A stretch of DNA of 64,000 nt from RGIG6353 sp045653035. Its GTDB lineage: Bacteria; Bacillota; Clostridia; Oscillospirales; SIG627. The translations under genes were made by a program, and so were the position numbers. The stretch is from NCBI GenBank assembly GCA_045653035.1, contig JAZOLO010000007.1:3927-67926 (forward strand). The letters run 5' to 3'. Every line of letters starts with the position of its first letter. Positions within the stretch are counted from its first letter, which is position 1. The notes beneath the pieces are model-generated. The model saw only the letters and a program-made list of their open reading frames with translations. It did not search any database and was not told where the DNA came from. Of the stretch, positions 1 to 8,494 are shown one piece after another.

Positions 1-1682
1 GCGTTCTGTACCTTGGGGAATGCGATAACGTCACGGATAGCGTCAAGACCGAGCATGAGGCTGACAAGTCTGTCAAGACCGAATGCAAGACCGCCGTGAG
101 GGGGTGCACCGTACTTGAAGGCTTCAAGTAGGAAGCCGAACTTAACCTCAATTTCCTCGGGCGTGAGTCCGAGAGCATCGAATACCTTTGCCTGAAGGTC
201 CTGACGGTGAATTCTGACAGAGCCGCCGCCAAGCTCTGTACCGTTGAGAACGATATCGTATGCTCTTGCGTAAACCTTGTCGGGCGCTGACTTAAGATAC
301 TGGATATCTTCCTCACGGGGTGCTGTGAAGGGGTGATGCATCGCAACAAAGCGGTCATCCTCCTCCGAGTATTCGAACATGGGGAAGTCGGTTATCCAAA
401 GGAATTTGAATACGTTCTTATCACGAAGACCAAGCTTTTCTGCAACCTCACAGCGGAGTGCACCGAGAGAGTCGAATACTACCTTGTTCTTTGTATCTGC
501 TACAACGAGAAGAAGGTCGCCGTCGGTAAACTCGCATCTCTTGTAAATTTCATTTACTTCTGCTTCAGAGAGGAATTTTGCAAAGGAAGAGGAAACCTCA
601 CCCGCCCACTTAGACCATGCAAGACCCTTTGCACGGTAGGTCTTAACAAAATCAGTAAGCTTGTCAATTTCCTTACGCGAGAACTTGTCAGCACCACCCT
701 TAACGTTGATGGCACGAACGGAACCGCCCTCAGAAACCGCACCGCTGAACACCTTGAATTCACTGTCCTTTACAATATCCGAAAGGTCCTGCAGCTCAAA
801 GCCGAAACGAAGGTCGGGCTTGTCGGAGCCGTAGCGTGTCATTGCCTCGTCCCAGGTCATTCTCATGAGAGGAAGCTCTACCTTCATGTCCATAACCTTG
901 TCGAAGAGAGATGCGATGTAGCCCTCTACCATGGTCATGATATCGTTTTCATCAACGAAGGACATTTCAAGGTCTATCTGTGTAAATTCGGGCTGACGGT
1001 CGGCACGAAGGTCTTCGTCACGGAAGCACTTTGCAATCTGAATGTATCTGTCAAAGCCTGAAAGCATAAGAAGCTGTTTGTAAAGCTGAGGAGACTGGGG
1101 AAGTGCATAGAAGGAGCCGGGATGAACACGGCTGGGAACGAGGTAGTCTCTTGCACCCTCGGGTGTTGACTTGATGAGAACGGGGGTCTCAACCTCGATA
1201 AATCCGTTATCCTCGAAATACTCTCTCGTATGTCTTGCAACTCTTGAACGCATGAGGATATTTCTCTGAAGAGGTGCACGGCGGAGGTCAAGGTAACGGT
1301 ATTTGAGACGAAGCTCTTCCTTAACGTCTGTTTCTTCCTTGATTTCAAAGGGAGGTGTCTGAGATACGGAAAGAACCTCAAGCTTGTCAACGTAAAGCTC
1401 AAGGCTTCCCGTCTTCATATTGGGGTTTATAGCACCCTCGCCTCTTGAACGGATAATGCCCTCTGCCGCAAGAACGTACTCTGCTCGGACAGAGAAAGCA
1501 ATATCGAAAATTTCTCTTTCTGTCTTATCGTCAAAGGCAAGCTGAATGATACCTGTGCGGTCTCTGAGATCTACGAAGATAAGAGTACCAAGGTCTCTCT
1601 GCTTTTGCACCCATCCGCAAACCTTTGCTCTTGTGCCGATATCGTTTTCAGTAAATTCGGCACAGTATTTTGTCCTATACAT
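1..1682 (-). CDS. aspS: Aspartyl-tRNA synthetase, C-terminus cut by window edge
   Basis: Class II aminoacyl-tRNA synthetase that charges tRNA-Asp (or Asx) in the cytoplasm. The reverse frame is open from the ATG at 1680-1682 to the window edge, about 560 codons, against roughly 590 for a bacterial AspRS, so only the last ~30 residues are missing. The N-terminal OB-fold anticodon-binding domain is followed by class II motif 2 (FRDEDLRADRQPEFTQ), a GAD-type insertion domain, and motif 3 near the edge (PHGGLAFGLDRL). A Shine-Dalgarno AAAGGAG sits just upstream of the start. It lies downstream of hisS in the same direction, the usual clostridial hisS-aspS pairing. A family H repeat lies between the two genes. 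Confidence 0.96.
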   Translation of the reverse strand, partial: MYRTKYCAEFTENDIGTRAKVCGWVQKQRDLGTLIFVDLRDRTGIIQLAFDDKTEREIFDIAFSVRAEYVLAAEGIIRSRGEGAINPNMKTGSLELYVDKLEVLSVSQTPPFEIKEETDVKEELRLKYRYLDLRRAPLQRNILMRSRVARHTREYFEDNGFIEVETPVLIKSTPEGARDYLVPSRVHPGSFYALPQSPQLYKQLLMLSGFDRYIQIAKCFRDEDLRADRQPEFTQIDLEMSFVDENDIMTMVEGYIASLFDKVMDMKVELPLMRMTWDEAMTRYGSDKPDLRFGFELQDLSDIVKDSEFKVFSGAVSEGGSVRAINVKGGADKFSRKEIDKLTDFVKTYRAKGLAWSKWAGEVSSSFAKFLSEAEVNEIYKRCEFTDGDLLLVVADTKNKVVFDSLGALRCEVAEKLGLRDKNVFKFLWITDFPMFEYSEEDDRFVAMHHPFTAPREEDIQYLKSAPDKVYARAYDIVLNGTELGGGSVRIHRQDLQAKVFDALGLTPEEIEVKFGFLLEAFKYGAPPHGGLAFGLDRLVSLMLGLDAIRDVIAFPKVQN

Positions 1683-1697
1683 TTTTACTCCTTTGAA

Positions 1698-1815
1698 TTT
1701 CTTTGTCTTTTTTCGCAATACTTCGCTACTTACTCAAAAGCCATCGTCGACTTACAACAAAGTAAGCCATCCTTGGCTTTTTCGTGTGCACTCGTCTTGC
1801 AAAAAAATACCTCGA
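1698..1815. repeat. Family H intergenic element, copy 1 (hisS-aspS gap)
   Basis: About 118 bases starting with TTTCTTTGTCTTTTTTCG just upstream of the aspS ribosome-binding site. It contains nested inverted repeats: outer AAAAGCCA/TGGCTTTT and inner CTTAC/GTAAG. The same skeleton occurs upstream of hisS (3143-3262) and after putP (23399-23490). The hisS-aspS gap holds nothing else recognisable. Confidence 0.6.
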
Positions 1816-1885
1816 AATCTGTATATTATTAAATTTTATAATTTTTGTATCCCCTATTCCGAAAAACAAGGATTTGGGGGATTAT

Positions 1886-3142
1886 TTACTTTTTTAATTT
1901 ACTTGCAATATCTTCGATATTGTCAAGTGCTACCTCAACGGCTTCGCCCGTTGCCATGTTTTTAAGAATTGCTTTTCCTGCTTCAAGCTCACTGTCGCCA
2001 AGCACCATTGAGAAGCCCGACCCTGTCTTGTCGGCGTATTTCATCTGTGCCTTAAGGCTTCTGCCAACCTGGTCAAATGTAACGTTCAGCCCGTGCTTCT
2101 TGAACTGAAGTGACATTTCAAAGCTGCGTAGTCTTGCCGCATCCCCCATAGATGCGATATAAAGGGCAGGTGATGAGTCGAACGTAGGAAGCTTGTCCGA
2201 ATTTTTGAGTGCAAGCATTACACGGGTAAGACCCATAGCAAATCCGATACCCGGTAGTCTCGGTCCGCCAAGCTCCTCAACCAGTCCGTCGTATCTTCCG
2301 CCACCACAAATAGTACTCTTTGAACCGATGTCCTCCGAGATGAACTCGAAAACGGTTCTTTGGTAGTAGTCAAGTCCTCTTACTATTTTGGGGTTAACGT
2401 TGTATTTTATTCCTGCCCTGTCAAGATAGGTCCGAAGCTCATCGAGATGCTTTTTACAGTCGGGGCAGAGATAGTCGATAGTTTTGGGGGCGTTCTTCGC
2501 ATACTCCGAGCAAACGGGGCTCTTACAGTCAAGAATACGAAGGGGGTTCTTGTCAAGTCTGTCAATACAGGTCTCACAAAGGTCGTCACGGCAGGACTCG
2601 AAATAGTCGTGAAGCGCCTTGTGATATATAGGACGGCAATGACGGCAACCGATAGAATTTATTTCAAGGCTGACGTCAATACCGAGGTTCTTGAAGATAT
2701 CGTAGCCAAGAGAAATAACGTTAGCGTCAGCCGCCGCATTTTCGGCACCGAACTGTTCAACGCCGAACTGATAAAATTCTCTCGAACGACCCGCCTCGGG
2801 CTTCTCGTAACGGAAGCAGGAAATGAGATAGTAAAGGGGAAGTGGCATCGCACCTGTTGCAAGTCCGTTTTCGATAACGCTTCTTACAACGCCTGCCGTA
2901 CCCTCGGGACGGAGCGTAATGCTTCTCTTGTCATTGTCCTCGAAGGAGTACATCTCCTTCTGAACAACGTCACTGGTCTCACCAACGCCTCTCTTGTAAA
3001 GCTCACTTGATTCAAAGGTAGGCAGTCTTATCTCACTGTATCCGTAAAGGGATGCCGTTTCCTTTATTTTATTTTCCATCCACTGCCATACTTCGCTTTC
3101 GCCGGGAAGAATGTCTAGGGTTCCTCTTTGTTTCTGTATCAT
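1886..3142 (-). CDS. hisS: Histidyl-tRNA synthetase
   Basis: Class II synthetase that charges tRNA-His. At 418 residues it has the normal length. Visible hallmarks are the N-terminal Q(K)RGT..DILP start, motif 2 (FRYEKPEAGRSREFYQFG, about residues 110-127), the HisRS-specific box RGLDYYQRTVFE (about 257-268) and motif 3 (GIGFAMGLTRVMLAL, about 300-314). A small anticodon-binding domain completes the C-terminus. It is upstream of aspS and probably co-transcribed. The start codon has no good Shine-Dalgarno; the bases before it are an A-rich run belonging to a family H repeat. The upstream leader is long and structured but shows no T-box sequence. Confidence 0.97.
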   Translation of the reverse strand: MIQKQRGTLDILPGESEVWQWMENKIKETASLYGYSEIRLPTFESSELYKRGVGETSDVVQKEMYSFEDNDKRSITLRPEGTAGVVRSVIENGLATGAMPLPLYYLISCFRYEKPEAGRSREFYQFGVEQFGAENAAADANVISLGYDIFKNLGIDVSLEINSIGCRHCRPIYHKALHDYFESCRDDLCETCIDRLDKNPLRILDCKSPVCSEYAKNAPKTIDYLCPDCKKHLDELRTYLDRAGIKYNVNPKIVRGLDYYQRTVFEFISEDIGSKSTICGGGRYDGLVEELGGPRLPGIGFAMGLTRVMLALKNSDKLPTFDSSPALYIASMGDAARLRSFEMSLQFKKHGLNVTFDQVGRSLKAQMKYADKTGSGFSMVLGDSELEAGKAILKNMATGEAVEVALDNIEDIASKLKK

Positions 3143-3262
3143 TTTTTTCTTTGTCTTTTTTCGTTATGTGTCGCTATTTGCTCGACTCGGCATCGTCGTT
3201 TTACGTTTGTGTAAAGCGTGCTCGCCTCGCTCTCGTGCACTCGCATAACAAAAAAATACTTC
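3143..3262. repeat. Family H intergenic element, copy 2 (hisS leader)
   Basis: Shares with copy 1 the opening TTTCTTTGTCTTTTTTCG, the central CATCGTCG, the GTGCACTCG box and the closing AAAAAAATAC. The inner stem is TTTAC/GTAAA here and CTTAC/GTAAG in copy 1, a compensatory pair change. The outer stem is degenerate in this copy. It abuts the hisS start codon directly. Confidence 0.55.
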
Positions 3263-3272
3263 AAAAAAAATA

Positions 3273-3320
3273 TTTTTTGTAATGTGGTTTTAATTTAGAA
3301 GTTTTTTTCATTACAAAAAA
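3273..3320 (-). promoter_or_regulatory. Structured leader of hisS with long inverted repeat
   Basis: A 12-base perfect inverted repeat, TTTTTTGTAATG (3273-3284) and CATTACAAAAAA (3309-3320), can form a hairpin in the hisS leader transcript. Just upstream in the transcript is an isolated AAGGAGG (plus-strand complement at 3336-3342) with no start codon at normal spacing. The first ATG after it opens a 16-codon frame containing one His codon. No T-box motif is present. Function is unknown. Confidence 0.35.
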
Positions 3321-3364
3321 ATTTCTTTGAAAAAACCTCCTTAAGTAGTGTTTTTTATTTTTGG

Positions 3365-3392
3365 ATTTTATTATAATTTTCGGGAGAGTCAA
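3365..3392 (-). promoter_or_regulatory. Putative sigma-A promoter of hisS-aspS
   Basis: On the minus strand, TTGACT (3387-3392) and TAAAAT (3365-3370) are separated by 16 bases, about 220 bases before hisS. The -35 box overlaps the last bases of the mgsA terminator hairpin, so terminator and promoter are fused, as in other family T repeats. Confidence 0.5.
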
Positions 3393-3426
3393 GAGAGGGG
3401 ACTTTTACAAAAAGTCTCCTTTCTTG
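3390..3426. terminator. Terminator of mgsA; family T repeat copy 1
   Basis: Near-perfect inverted repeat with CAAGAGAGGGGACTTTT as its left arm. It lies about 70 bases after the mgsA stop. It is one of eight related hairpins between genes in this window. Confidence 0.7.
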
Positions 3427-3494
3427 GACATAATCAAATAATTTTGCAAAGCAAAATTTTCAATAATTCTCCATTTGTCAAGTAAAACCCTGTT

Positions 3495-3893
3495 TTACTT
3501 GACCAGCATTCTCCAATCAAGGTCTCCGCGGTCGAGAGCCATTATGAGGGCTTCGGCGGTAGCAATATTCGTAGCGTAGGGAATATTGTAGGTGTCGCAA
3601 AGACGGAGTATTTCTTCTTCGTCGTTCTCAGACACGAAGCCAAGCTCGTCTCTGTCTCTGAAATAGAGGAGAAGGTCTATTTCGTTATAGGATACTTTAG
3701 ATGCGACCTGCTGAATACCGCCGTGCTCTGGCATCAGAAGAAGCTCAACGTCAAGTCCCGTGGCATCCCCAACGGCTTTGCCGAGGCTTCCTGTGGCACA
3801 AAGCTGGTGACGGCTTAAAATACCGCAATAGGCAATACAAAACTGTGTCATAAGTTCCTTTTTCTTCTCGTGAGCCATTATCGCAATCTGCAT
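3495..3893 (-). CDS. mgsA: Methylglyoxal synthase-like protein
   Basis: MGS-fold protein of 132 residues, the family length. Classical members convert dihydroxyacetone phosphate to methylglyoxal plus phosphate. Family marks are IAIMAHEKKK at the N-terminus, CATGSLGK (phosphate binding) and YNIPYATNIATAEALI at the C-terminus. Two positions differ from E. coli MgsA: the AHD motif reads AHE, and the GGDQQ motif holding the catalytic Asp71 reads GGIQQ. The later YFRDRD segment keeps an Asp. So the fold is clear, but the classical activity is uncertain. Shine-Dalgarno AAAGGA is 9 bases before ATG. It follows minD closely, a common clostridial arrangement. Confidence 0.8.
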   Translation of the reverse strand: MQIAIMAHEKKKELMTQFCIAYCGILSRHQLCATGSLGKAVGDATGLDVELLLMPEHGGIQQVASKVSYNEIDLLLYFRDRDELGFVSENDEEEILRLCDTYNIPYATNIATAEALIMALDRGDLDWRMLVK

Positions 3894-3923
3894 AGAACTG
3901 TATCCTTTCTCTTGTTGATATTT

Positions 3924-4715
3924 TTAGTAAAGCTTCATTCGCTTATGCTTTGGAACGATGTTATCAAGCAGTGCAACAGCCTCTCCCGAAATCCTTCGGG
4001 CAATGTTTTTAACTGCTATTCCCGCCTTGGAGTGCTTATCCTCCGACACTGTTTTTCCCGAGGACAGGAGCCGTTCCACTCTCTTATCAAAGGGAACAAC
4101 ACCAATGAGAGTTACCGACGAGTGGTCAATAACGTCCATGATACTTACGTAGTCGTTTTTACCTGCTCTTTCAAAATCAAAGGAGTTTATAACAAGCCTT
4201 GTTTTTTCAACACCCTTCTCCGAGAAGGTAGCACCCAGCTTTTCCGCGGCTCTTACCGATGCGGCGTTTTGAGTAGAGACGATTATCGCCTCGTCCACAA
4301 GGGAGCTGTCACGGGCTAGGTCGAGAAGCTTTCCCGTACCTGCCGCCATATCGAGAATAACGTAGTCATACTCTCTTTTTAGGTCGGAGATAAACTTTTC
4401 AAAAAGCTTCGGCGTGACCTCGGTATCGTAGGTGATATCCACGTTCATGGGTGCCGAAATGAAGAAAAGGTTTTCGTCCCTTTCATCACTGTCCACCGCA
4501 ATCCCAAGGGAAGCTTTTCCTGTCATTACGTCAAAACAGCTGGGGGAGGCGGAATTTTCATGACCGAGTGCGATGTCAAGGCTTCTCACACCGAAGTCCA
4601 TATCTACTGCAACGGTTTTATTCCCAAGCTTTGCAAGGCAGTATGAAAGTGCCGCAGATACTGTAGTCTTACCTACGCCACCCTTTAATGAGGCAATCAT
4701 AATGACCTTTCCCAA
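3924..4715 (-). CDS. minD: Septum site-determining ATPase MinD
   Basis: ParA/MinD-family ATPase of 263 residues that in its family binds the membrane in the ATP form and positions the division septum through MinC. It has a deviant Walker A (SLKGGVGKTT, about residues 9-18), switch I VDMDFGVRSLD, Walker B YVILDMAAG, and a short basic C-terminal tail (VPKHKRMKLY) as expected for the membrane-targeting helix. The TTG start at 4715 has GGGAGTG 8 bases upstream and gives the family-typical MGKVI opening; an ATG at 4700 also has a Shine-Dalgarno. No minC or minE is adjacent. Gene order minD-mgsA. Confidence 0.9.
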   Translation of the reverse strand: MGKVIMIASLKGGVGKTTVSAALSYCLAKLGNKTVAVDMDFGVRSLDIALGHENSASPSCFDVMTGKASLGIAVDSDERDENLFFISAPMNVDITYDTEVTPKLFEKFISDLKREYDYVILDMAAGTGKLLDLARDSSLVDEAIIVSTQNAASVRAAEKLGATFSEKGVEKTRLVINSFDFERAGKNDYVSIMDVIDHSSVTLIGVVPFDKRVERLLSSGKTVSEDKHSKAGIAVKNIARRISGEAVALLDNIVPKHKRMKLY

Positions 4716-4751
4716 AGCTTTTTCACTCCCGTCAAAATATACTTACAATAA

Positions 4752-4780
4752 ATAATATCATATATTGCACCAAAAATCAA
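4752..4780 (-). promoter_or_regulatory. Putative sigma-A promoter of minD-mgsA
   Basis: On the minus strand TTGATT (4775-4780) and TATTAT (4752-4757) lie 17 bases apart, about 37 bases before the minD start. Confidence 0.55.
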
Positions 4781-4895
4781 GTAGTCACAGGGGGTAAGTT
4801 TATGAAAAGTTTACTGTTTGTACTTGAACTTGACGGCATTTTCTGTTAAACTTATAAAACGCATAGAAAAACCGATTTTCAAAAAAGGAGAAGAA

Positions 4896-5297
4896 ATGAA
4901 GTACATATCACCTAAAAAAACGCTTATTTTGACAATCTTTGCTTTTCTTTCAGAGATAACCGTATATGCTCTGCCGATAATACTTCAGAATATGGTATTC
5001 CAGAAGATAATAACCATATCGTTTATAATTTTAGGCACTCTTTTAGCCGCCCTTTTTCTTCTTGTGAACGGTGCGTCTACCGCCATTATTGACGGTGAGT
5101 ACGAGAAAAAATTTATGAAATCCGTAAAGGATGGGAGTGCTACGGGGGAGGGCGAAAACCTCCATTGGAATCCTCTCAAGCTCACCCTTGTAAAGAGAGT
5201 ATACTATTCCAAGATTATCATGGCGTTCCTTTTTCCCGTCATCATCCTATTCTTCATGGAATATATTGCGCTTCTTATTTATCAATTCATCGATTGA
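4896..5297 (+). CDS. Small integral membrane protein, unknown function
   Basis: Protein of 133 residues from the ATG at 4896, which has a good Shine-Dalgarno (AAAGGAGAAGAA); the frame is open further upstream without one. It has three likely membrane segments: about residues 9-30, 38-60 (rich in Leu/Ile/Ala) and 105-130. A charged, Gly-rich loop lies between the second and third. No family was recognised. It ends 11 bases before mrnC and is probably translated from the same transcript. Confidence 0.7.
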   Translation: MKYISPKKTLILTIFAFLSEITVYALPIILQNMVFQKIITISFIILGTLLAALFLLVNGASTAIIDGEYEKKFMKSVKDGSATGEGENLHWNPLKLTLVKRVYYSKIIMAFLFPVIILFFMEYIALLIYQFID

Positions 5298-5308
5298 GAG
5301 GACTTTTT

Positions 5309-5680
5309 ATGTTTGACGAAAAAATTGCCGACAGTCTTATGCTTGCATATCTCGGCGACTCTGTGTGGGAGCTTCTGGTGCGTGAAAGACTCTTCTTTAC
5401 AGTGCCCGAGGGAAACAGTGAGGCAAATCGACTTGCCCTCGGCTACGTTACCGCCTCCGCACAGGTAAAGGCACTTGAAAAAATCGAGTCTCTTTTCACT
5501 GAGGAGGAAAGGGACGTTTTCAGACGCGGAAAAAACACCAAGACCAACAATACCCCAAAAAGCGTTACCCGTTACGAGTACAAGCTCGCTACGGGACTTG
5601 AGGCTGTTTTCGGTTATAATTACCTCATGATGCGCCACGAAAGAAACAGAGAACTGTTTGATACCGCCTTTAATTGTTAA
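5309..5680 (+). CDS. mrnC: Mini-ribonuclease III
   Basis: RNase III catalytic domain without a double-stranded RNA-binding domain. In Firmicutes it matures 23S rRNA ends. At 123 residues it is slightly short for the family (about 130-140). The N-terminal LAYLGDSVWELLVRERL carries the catalytic acidic residue of the RNase III signature, and the RGKNTKTNN and SVTRYEYKLATGLEAVFGY segments match the MrnC family. The ATG at 5309 follows GAGAGGA at 7 bases; an upstream extension in the same frame overlaps the preceding gene and is not credible. The family usually neighbours cysS in bacilli, not seen here. Confidence 0.9.
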   Translation: MFDEKIADSLMLAYLGDSVWELLVRERLFFTVPEGNSEANRLALGYVTASAQVKALEKIESLFTEEERDVFRRGKNTKTNNTPKSVTRYEYKLATGLEAVFGYNYLMMRHERNRELFDTAFNC

Positions 5681-5766
5681 TTTTTTATGAACAAGCGATA
5701 TATATATGGAAAATTTACCCCTATTGTGTTATACTATTGTGCAAAACAAAATTTAGGAGGAAACAA

Positions 5767-8397
5767 ATGAACAAGAAGTATGTTTATCTCTTTACCGAAG
5801 GAAACGGTAAAATGCGTGAGCTTCTCGGTGGTAAGGGTGCAAACCTTGCAGAAATGACCAACCTCGGTCTTCCCGTACCTCAGGGCTTCACAATCACAAC
5901 AGAAGCATGTACACAGTACTATGAGGACGGCAGAAAGATCAATCCTGCGATTGAAGCTGAAATCATGGAAAATATCACAAAGATGGAAGCTATCACCGGC
6001 AAGAAGTTCGGCGATAAGGAAAATCCCCTTCTCGTATCTGTTCGTTCAGGTGCAAGAGCATCCATGCCCGGTATGATGGATACCATTCTTAACCTCGGTC
6101 TTAACGAAGAGGTTGTAGAAGTTATTGCAAAGAAGTCCGGAAATGCAAGATGGGCTTACGACTGCTACAGAAGATTTATCCAGATGTATTCCGACGTTGT
6201 TATGGAAGTTGGAAAGAAGTACTTTGAAGAGCTCATCGACAAGATGAAGGAAGAAAAGGGCGTAACTCAGGATATTGAGCTCGATGCTTCCGACCTTAAG
6301 ACTCTTGCAGAGCAGTTCAAGGCTGAATATAAGGCAAAGATTGGTGCAGATTTCCCCTCCGACCCCAAGGAACAGCTTATGGGTGCGGTAAAGGCAGTAT
6401 TCCGTTCATGGGATAACCCCCGTGCTAACGTTTACCGCCGTGACAACGATATTCCTTATTCTTGGGGTACCGCTGTTAACGTACAGGCAATGGCGTTCGG
6501 TAACATGGGTGACGATTCCGGTACAGGTGTTGCATTCACTCGTGACCCCGCAACAGGTGAAAAGAAGCTTATGGGTGAGTTCCTTGTAAACGCTCAGGGC
6601 GAAGACGTTGTTGCAGGTGTTAGTACACCTATGAAGATTCAGGAAATGGCTGACAAATTCCCTGCTGCTTACAAGCAGTTCACAGAGGTTTGTGCTCTTC
6701 TTGAAAACCACTATCACGATATGCAGGATATGGAGTTCACCGTTGAAAACGAGAAGCTCTATATGCTTCAGACAAGAAACGGTAAGAGAACTGCTCAGGC
6801 TGCTCTTAAGATCGCTTGCGCCCTCGTTGACGAAGGCCACAAGACAGAGGCAGAGGCTGTTGCAATGATCGATCCCAGAAACCTTGACACACTCCTTCAC
6901 CCTCAGTTCGATACTAAGGCTCTCAAGGCTGCTACTCCTATCGGTAAGGGTCTTGGTGCTTCTCCCGGTGCTGCTTGCGGTAAGATAGTATTCACCGCTG
7001 AAGATGCAGAGGCTTGGAAGGCAAGAGGAGAAAAGGTTGTTCTTGTAAGACTTGAAACCTCTCCCGAAGATATCACAGGTATGAAGGCTGCTCAGGGTAT
7101 CCTCACAGTTCGTGGTGGTATGACCTCTCACGCAGCGGTTGTTGCTCGTGGTATGGGTACTTGCTGCGTTTCAGGATGCGGCGAGATCAAGATGGACGAA
7201 GAGAACAAGAAGTTCGAGCTTGCAGGCAAGACCTTCCATGAAGGCGACTTCATCTCCATCGACGGTTCAACAGGTAACATCTACGACGGTATCATCGAAA
7301 CAGTTGACGCTACCATTGCAGGTGAGTTCGGTAGAATTATGGCTTGGGCTGACAAGTACAGAAAGCTCAAGGTTAGAACAAACGCAGATACACCCAGAGA
7401 CGCTAAGAAGGCTCGTGAGCTTGGTGCTGAGGGTATCGGTCTTTGCCGTACAGAGCATATGTTCTTCGAGGCAGAGAGAATTGCTGCATTCCGTGAAATG
7501 ATCTGTGCTGACACAGTTGAAGAAAGAGAAGCAGCACTTGAAAAGATTCTTCCTTATCAGCAGAAGGACTTTGAAGAGATTTACGTTGCTCTTGAAGGTA
7601 CTCCCGTTACTATCAGATTCCTCGATCCTCCTCTCCATGAGTTCGTTCCCACAGAAGAGAAGGATATCGAAGCTCTTGCAAAGGCACAGGGCAAGTCCGT
7701 TCAGGCTATCAAGGACATCATCGCATCTCTTCATGAGTTCAACCCCATGATGGGACACAGAGGATGCCGTCTTACTGTAACCTATCCTGAAATTGCAAGA
7801 ATGCAGACAAAGGCAGTTATCCGTGCCGCTATAAACGTTCATAAGGCTCATGCTGATTGGGACGTTAAGCCCGAAATCATGATTCCTCTTACAGGCGAGC
7901 TTAAGGAATTCAAGTTTGTTAAGGATATCGTTGTTGCTACAGCAGAGGCAGAAATTGCAGCAGCAGGCATCAAGCTCGAATACGAGGTTGGTACCATGAT
8001 TGAAATCCCCAGAGCATGTCTCACAGCTGATGAGATTGCTAAGGAAGCTGACTTCTTCTGCTTCGGTACAAATGACCTTACTCAGATGACCTTCGGCTTC
8101 AGCCGTGACGACGCTGGTAAGTTCCTCGATGCGTACTATGCAACCAAGATTTACGAAAACGATCCTTTCGCAAAGCTTGACCAGAACGGCGTAGGTAAGC
8201 TCATGGATATGACAATTTCACTCGGTAAGCCCGTAAATCCCGCACTCCATTGCGGTATCTGCGGTGAGCATGGCGGTGTCCCCTCATCCGTTGAGTTCTG
8301 CCACAAGAATGGTCTTGACTACGTATCATGCTCTCCCTTCAGAGTACCGATTGCAAGACTTGCGGCAGCACAGGCAGCAATTGCAGAAATGAAATAA
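5767..8397 (+). CDS. ppdK: Pyruvate, phosphate dikinase
   Basis: Interconverts pyruvate, ATP and phosphate with phosphoenolpyruvate, AMP and pyrophosphate; typical of PPi-using anaerobes. The 876 residues are full length. The N-terminal ATP-grasp domain begins with the GGKGANLAEM motif. The swivelling phosphohistidine domain has GGMTSHAAVVARGMG with the His at residue 455, the same number as in the Clostridium symbiosum enzyme. The C-terminal PEP/pyruvate barrel contains GLCRTEHMF and the HCGICGEHGG motif with the catalytic Cys near 829. The ATG at 5767 has a perfect AGGAGG at 7 bases. Codons such as AAG, GCT and CTT are strongly preferred, suggesting high expression. Confidence 0.98.
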   Translation: MNKKYVYLFTEGNGKMRELLGGKGANLAEMTNLGLPVPQGFTITTEACTQYYEDGRKINPAIEAEIMENITKMEAITGKKFGDKENPLLVSVRSGARASMPGMMDTILNLGLNEEVVEVIAKKSGNARWAYDCYRRFIQMYSDVVMEVGKKYFEELIDKMKEEKGVTQDIELDASDLKTLAEQFKAEYKAKIGADFPSDPKEQLMGAVKAVFRSWDNPRANVYRRDNDIPYSWGTAVNVQAMAFGNMGDDSGTGVAFTRDPATGEKKLMGEFLVNAQGEDVVAGVSTPMKIQEMADKFPAAYKQFTEVCALLENHYHDMQDMEFTVENEKLYMLQTRNGKRTAQAALKIACALVDEGHKTEAEAVAMIDPRNLDTLLHPQFDTKALKAATPIGKGLGASPGAACGKIVFTAEDAEAWKARGEKVVLVRLETSPEDITGMKAAQGILTVRGGMTSHAAVVARGMGTCCVSGCGEIKMDEENKKFELAGKTFHEGDFISIDGSTGNIYDGIIETVDATIAGEFGRIMAWADKYRKLKVRTNADTPRDAKKARELGAEGIGLCRTEHMFFEAERIAAFREMICADTVEEREAALEKILPYQQKDFEEIYVALEGTPVTIRFLDPPLHEFVPTEEKDIEALAKAQGKSVQAIKDIIASLHEFNPMMGHRGCRLTVTYPEIARMQTKAVIRAAINVHKAHADWDVKPEIMIPLTGELKEFKFVKDIVVATAEAEIAAAGIKLEYEVGTMIEIPRACLTADEIAKEADFFCFGTNDLTQMTFGFSRDDAGKFLDAYYATKIYENDPFAKLDQNGVGKLMDMTISLGKPVNPALHCGICGEHGGVPSSVEFCHKNGLDYVSCSPFRVPIARLAAAQAAIAEMK

Positions 8398-8401
8398 GTA
8401 A

Positions 8402-8440
8402 AGCTAGATATTTTGGTTAAAATCGGAATGAAATAGTTTT
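8402..8440. repeat. Family G element, short fragment after ppdK
   Basis: AGCTAGATATTTTGGTTAAA begins 4 bases after the ppdK stop and continues into GGAATGAAAT, matching the gene-proximal end of the three long family G copies. In those copies this end faces a start codon; here it follows a stop codon. Confidence 0.5.
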
Positions 8441-8450
8441 AATAAAAGAT

Positions 8451-8480
8451 AAAGTGTAGTCTTCAGTAAGGCTACACTTT
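8451..8480 (+). terminator. Terminator of ppdK
   Basis: Arms AAAGTGTAG and CTACACTTT around a 12-base loop, followed by GTTTTTT. It also covers the end of the convergent AraC gene. Confidence 0.75.
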
Positions 8481-8494
8481 GTTTTTTATCTATT

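Noticed and set aside
333..1402. Open frames of 242 and 142 residues opposite or overlapping aspS
   Set aside because: They lie within the aspS coding frame, lack ribosome-binding sites and have shadow-like composition.
3283..3494. T-box riboswitch upstream of hisS
   Set aside because: The conserved T-box sequence and the specifier-loop layout could not be found on the minus strand.
6406..7851. Long open frames on the minus strand inside ppdK
   Set aside because: They are antisense shadows of the strongly biased ppdK codons.
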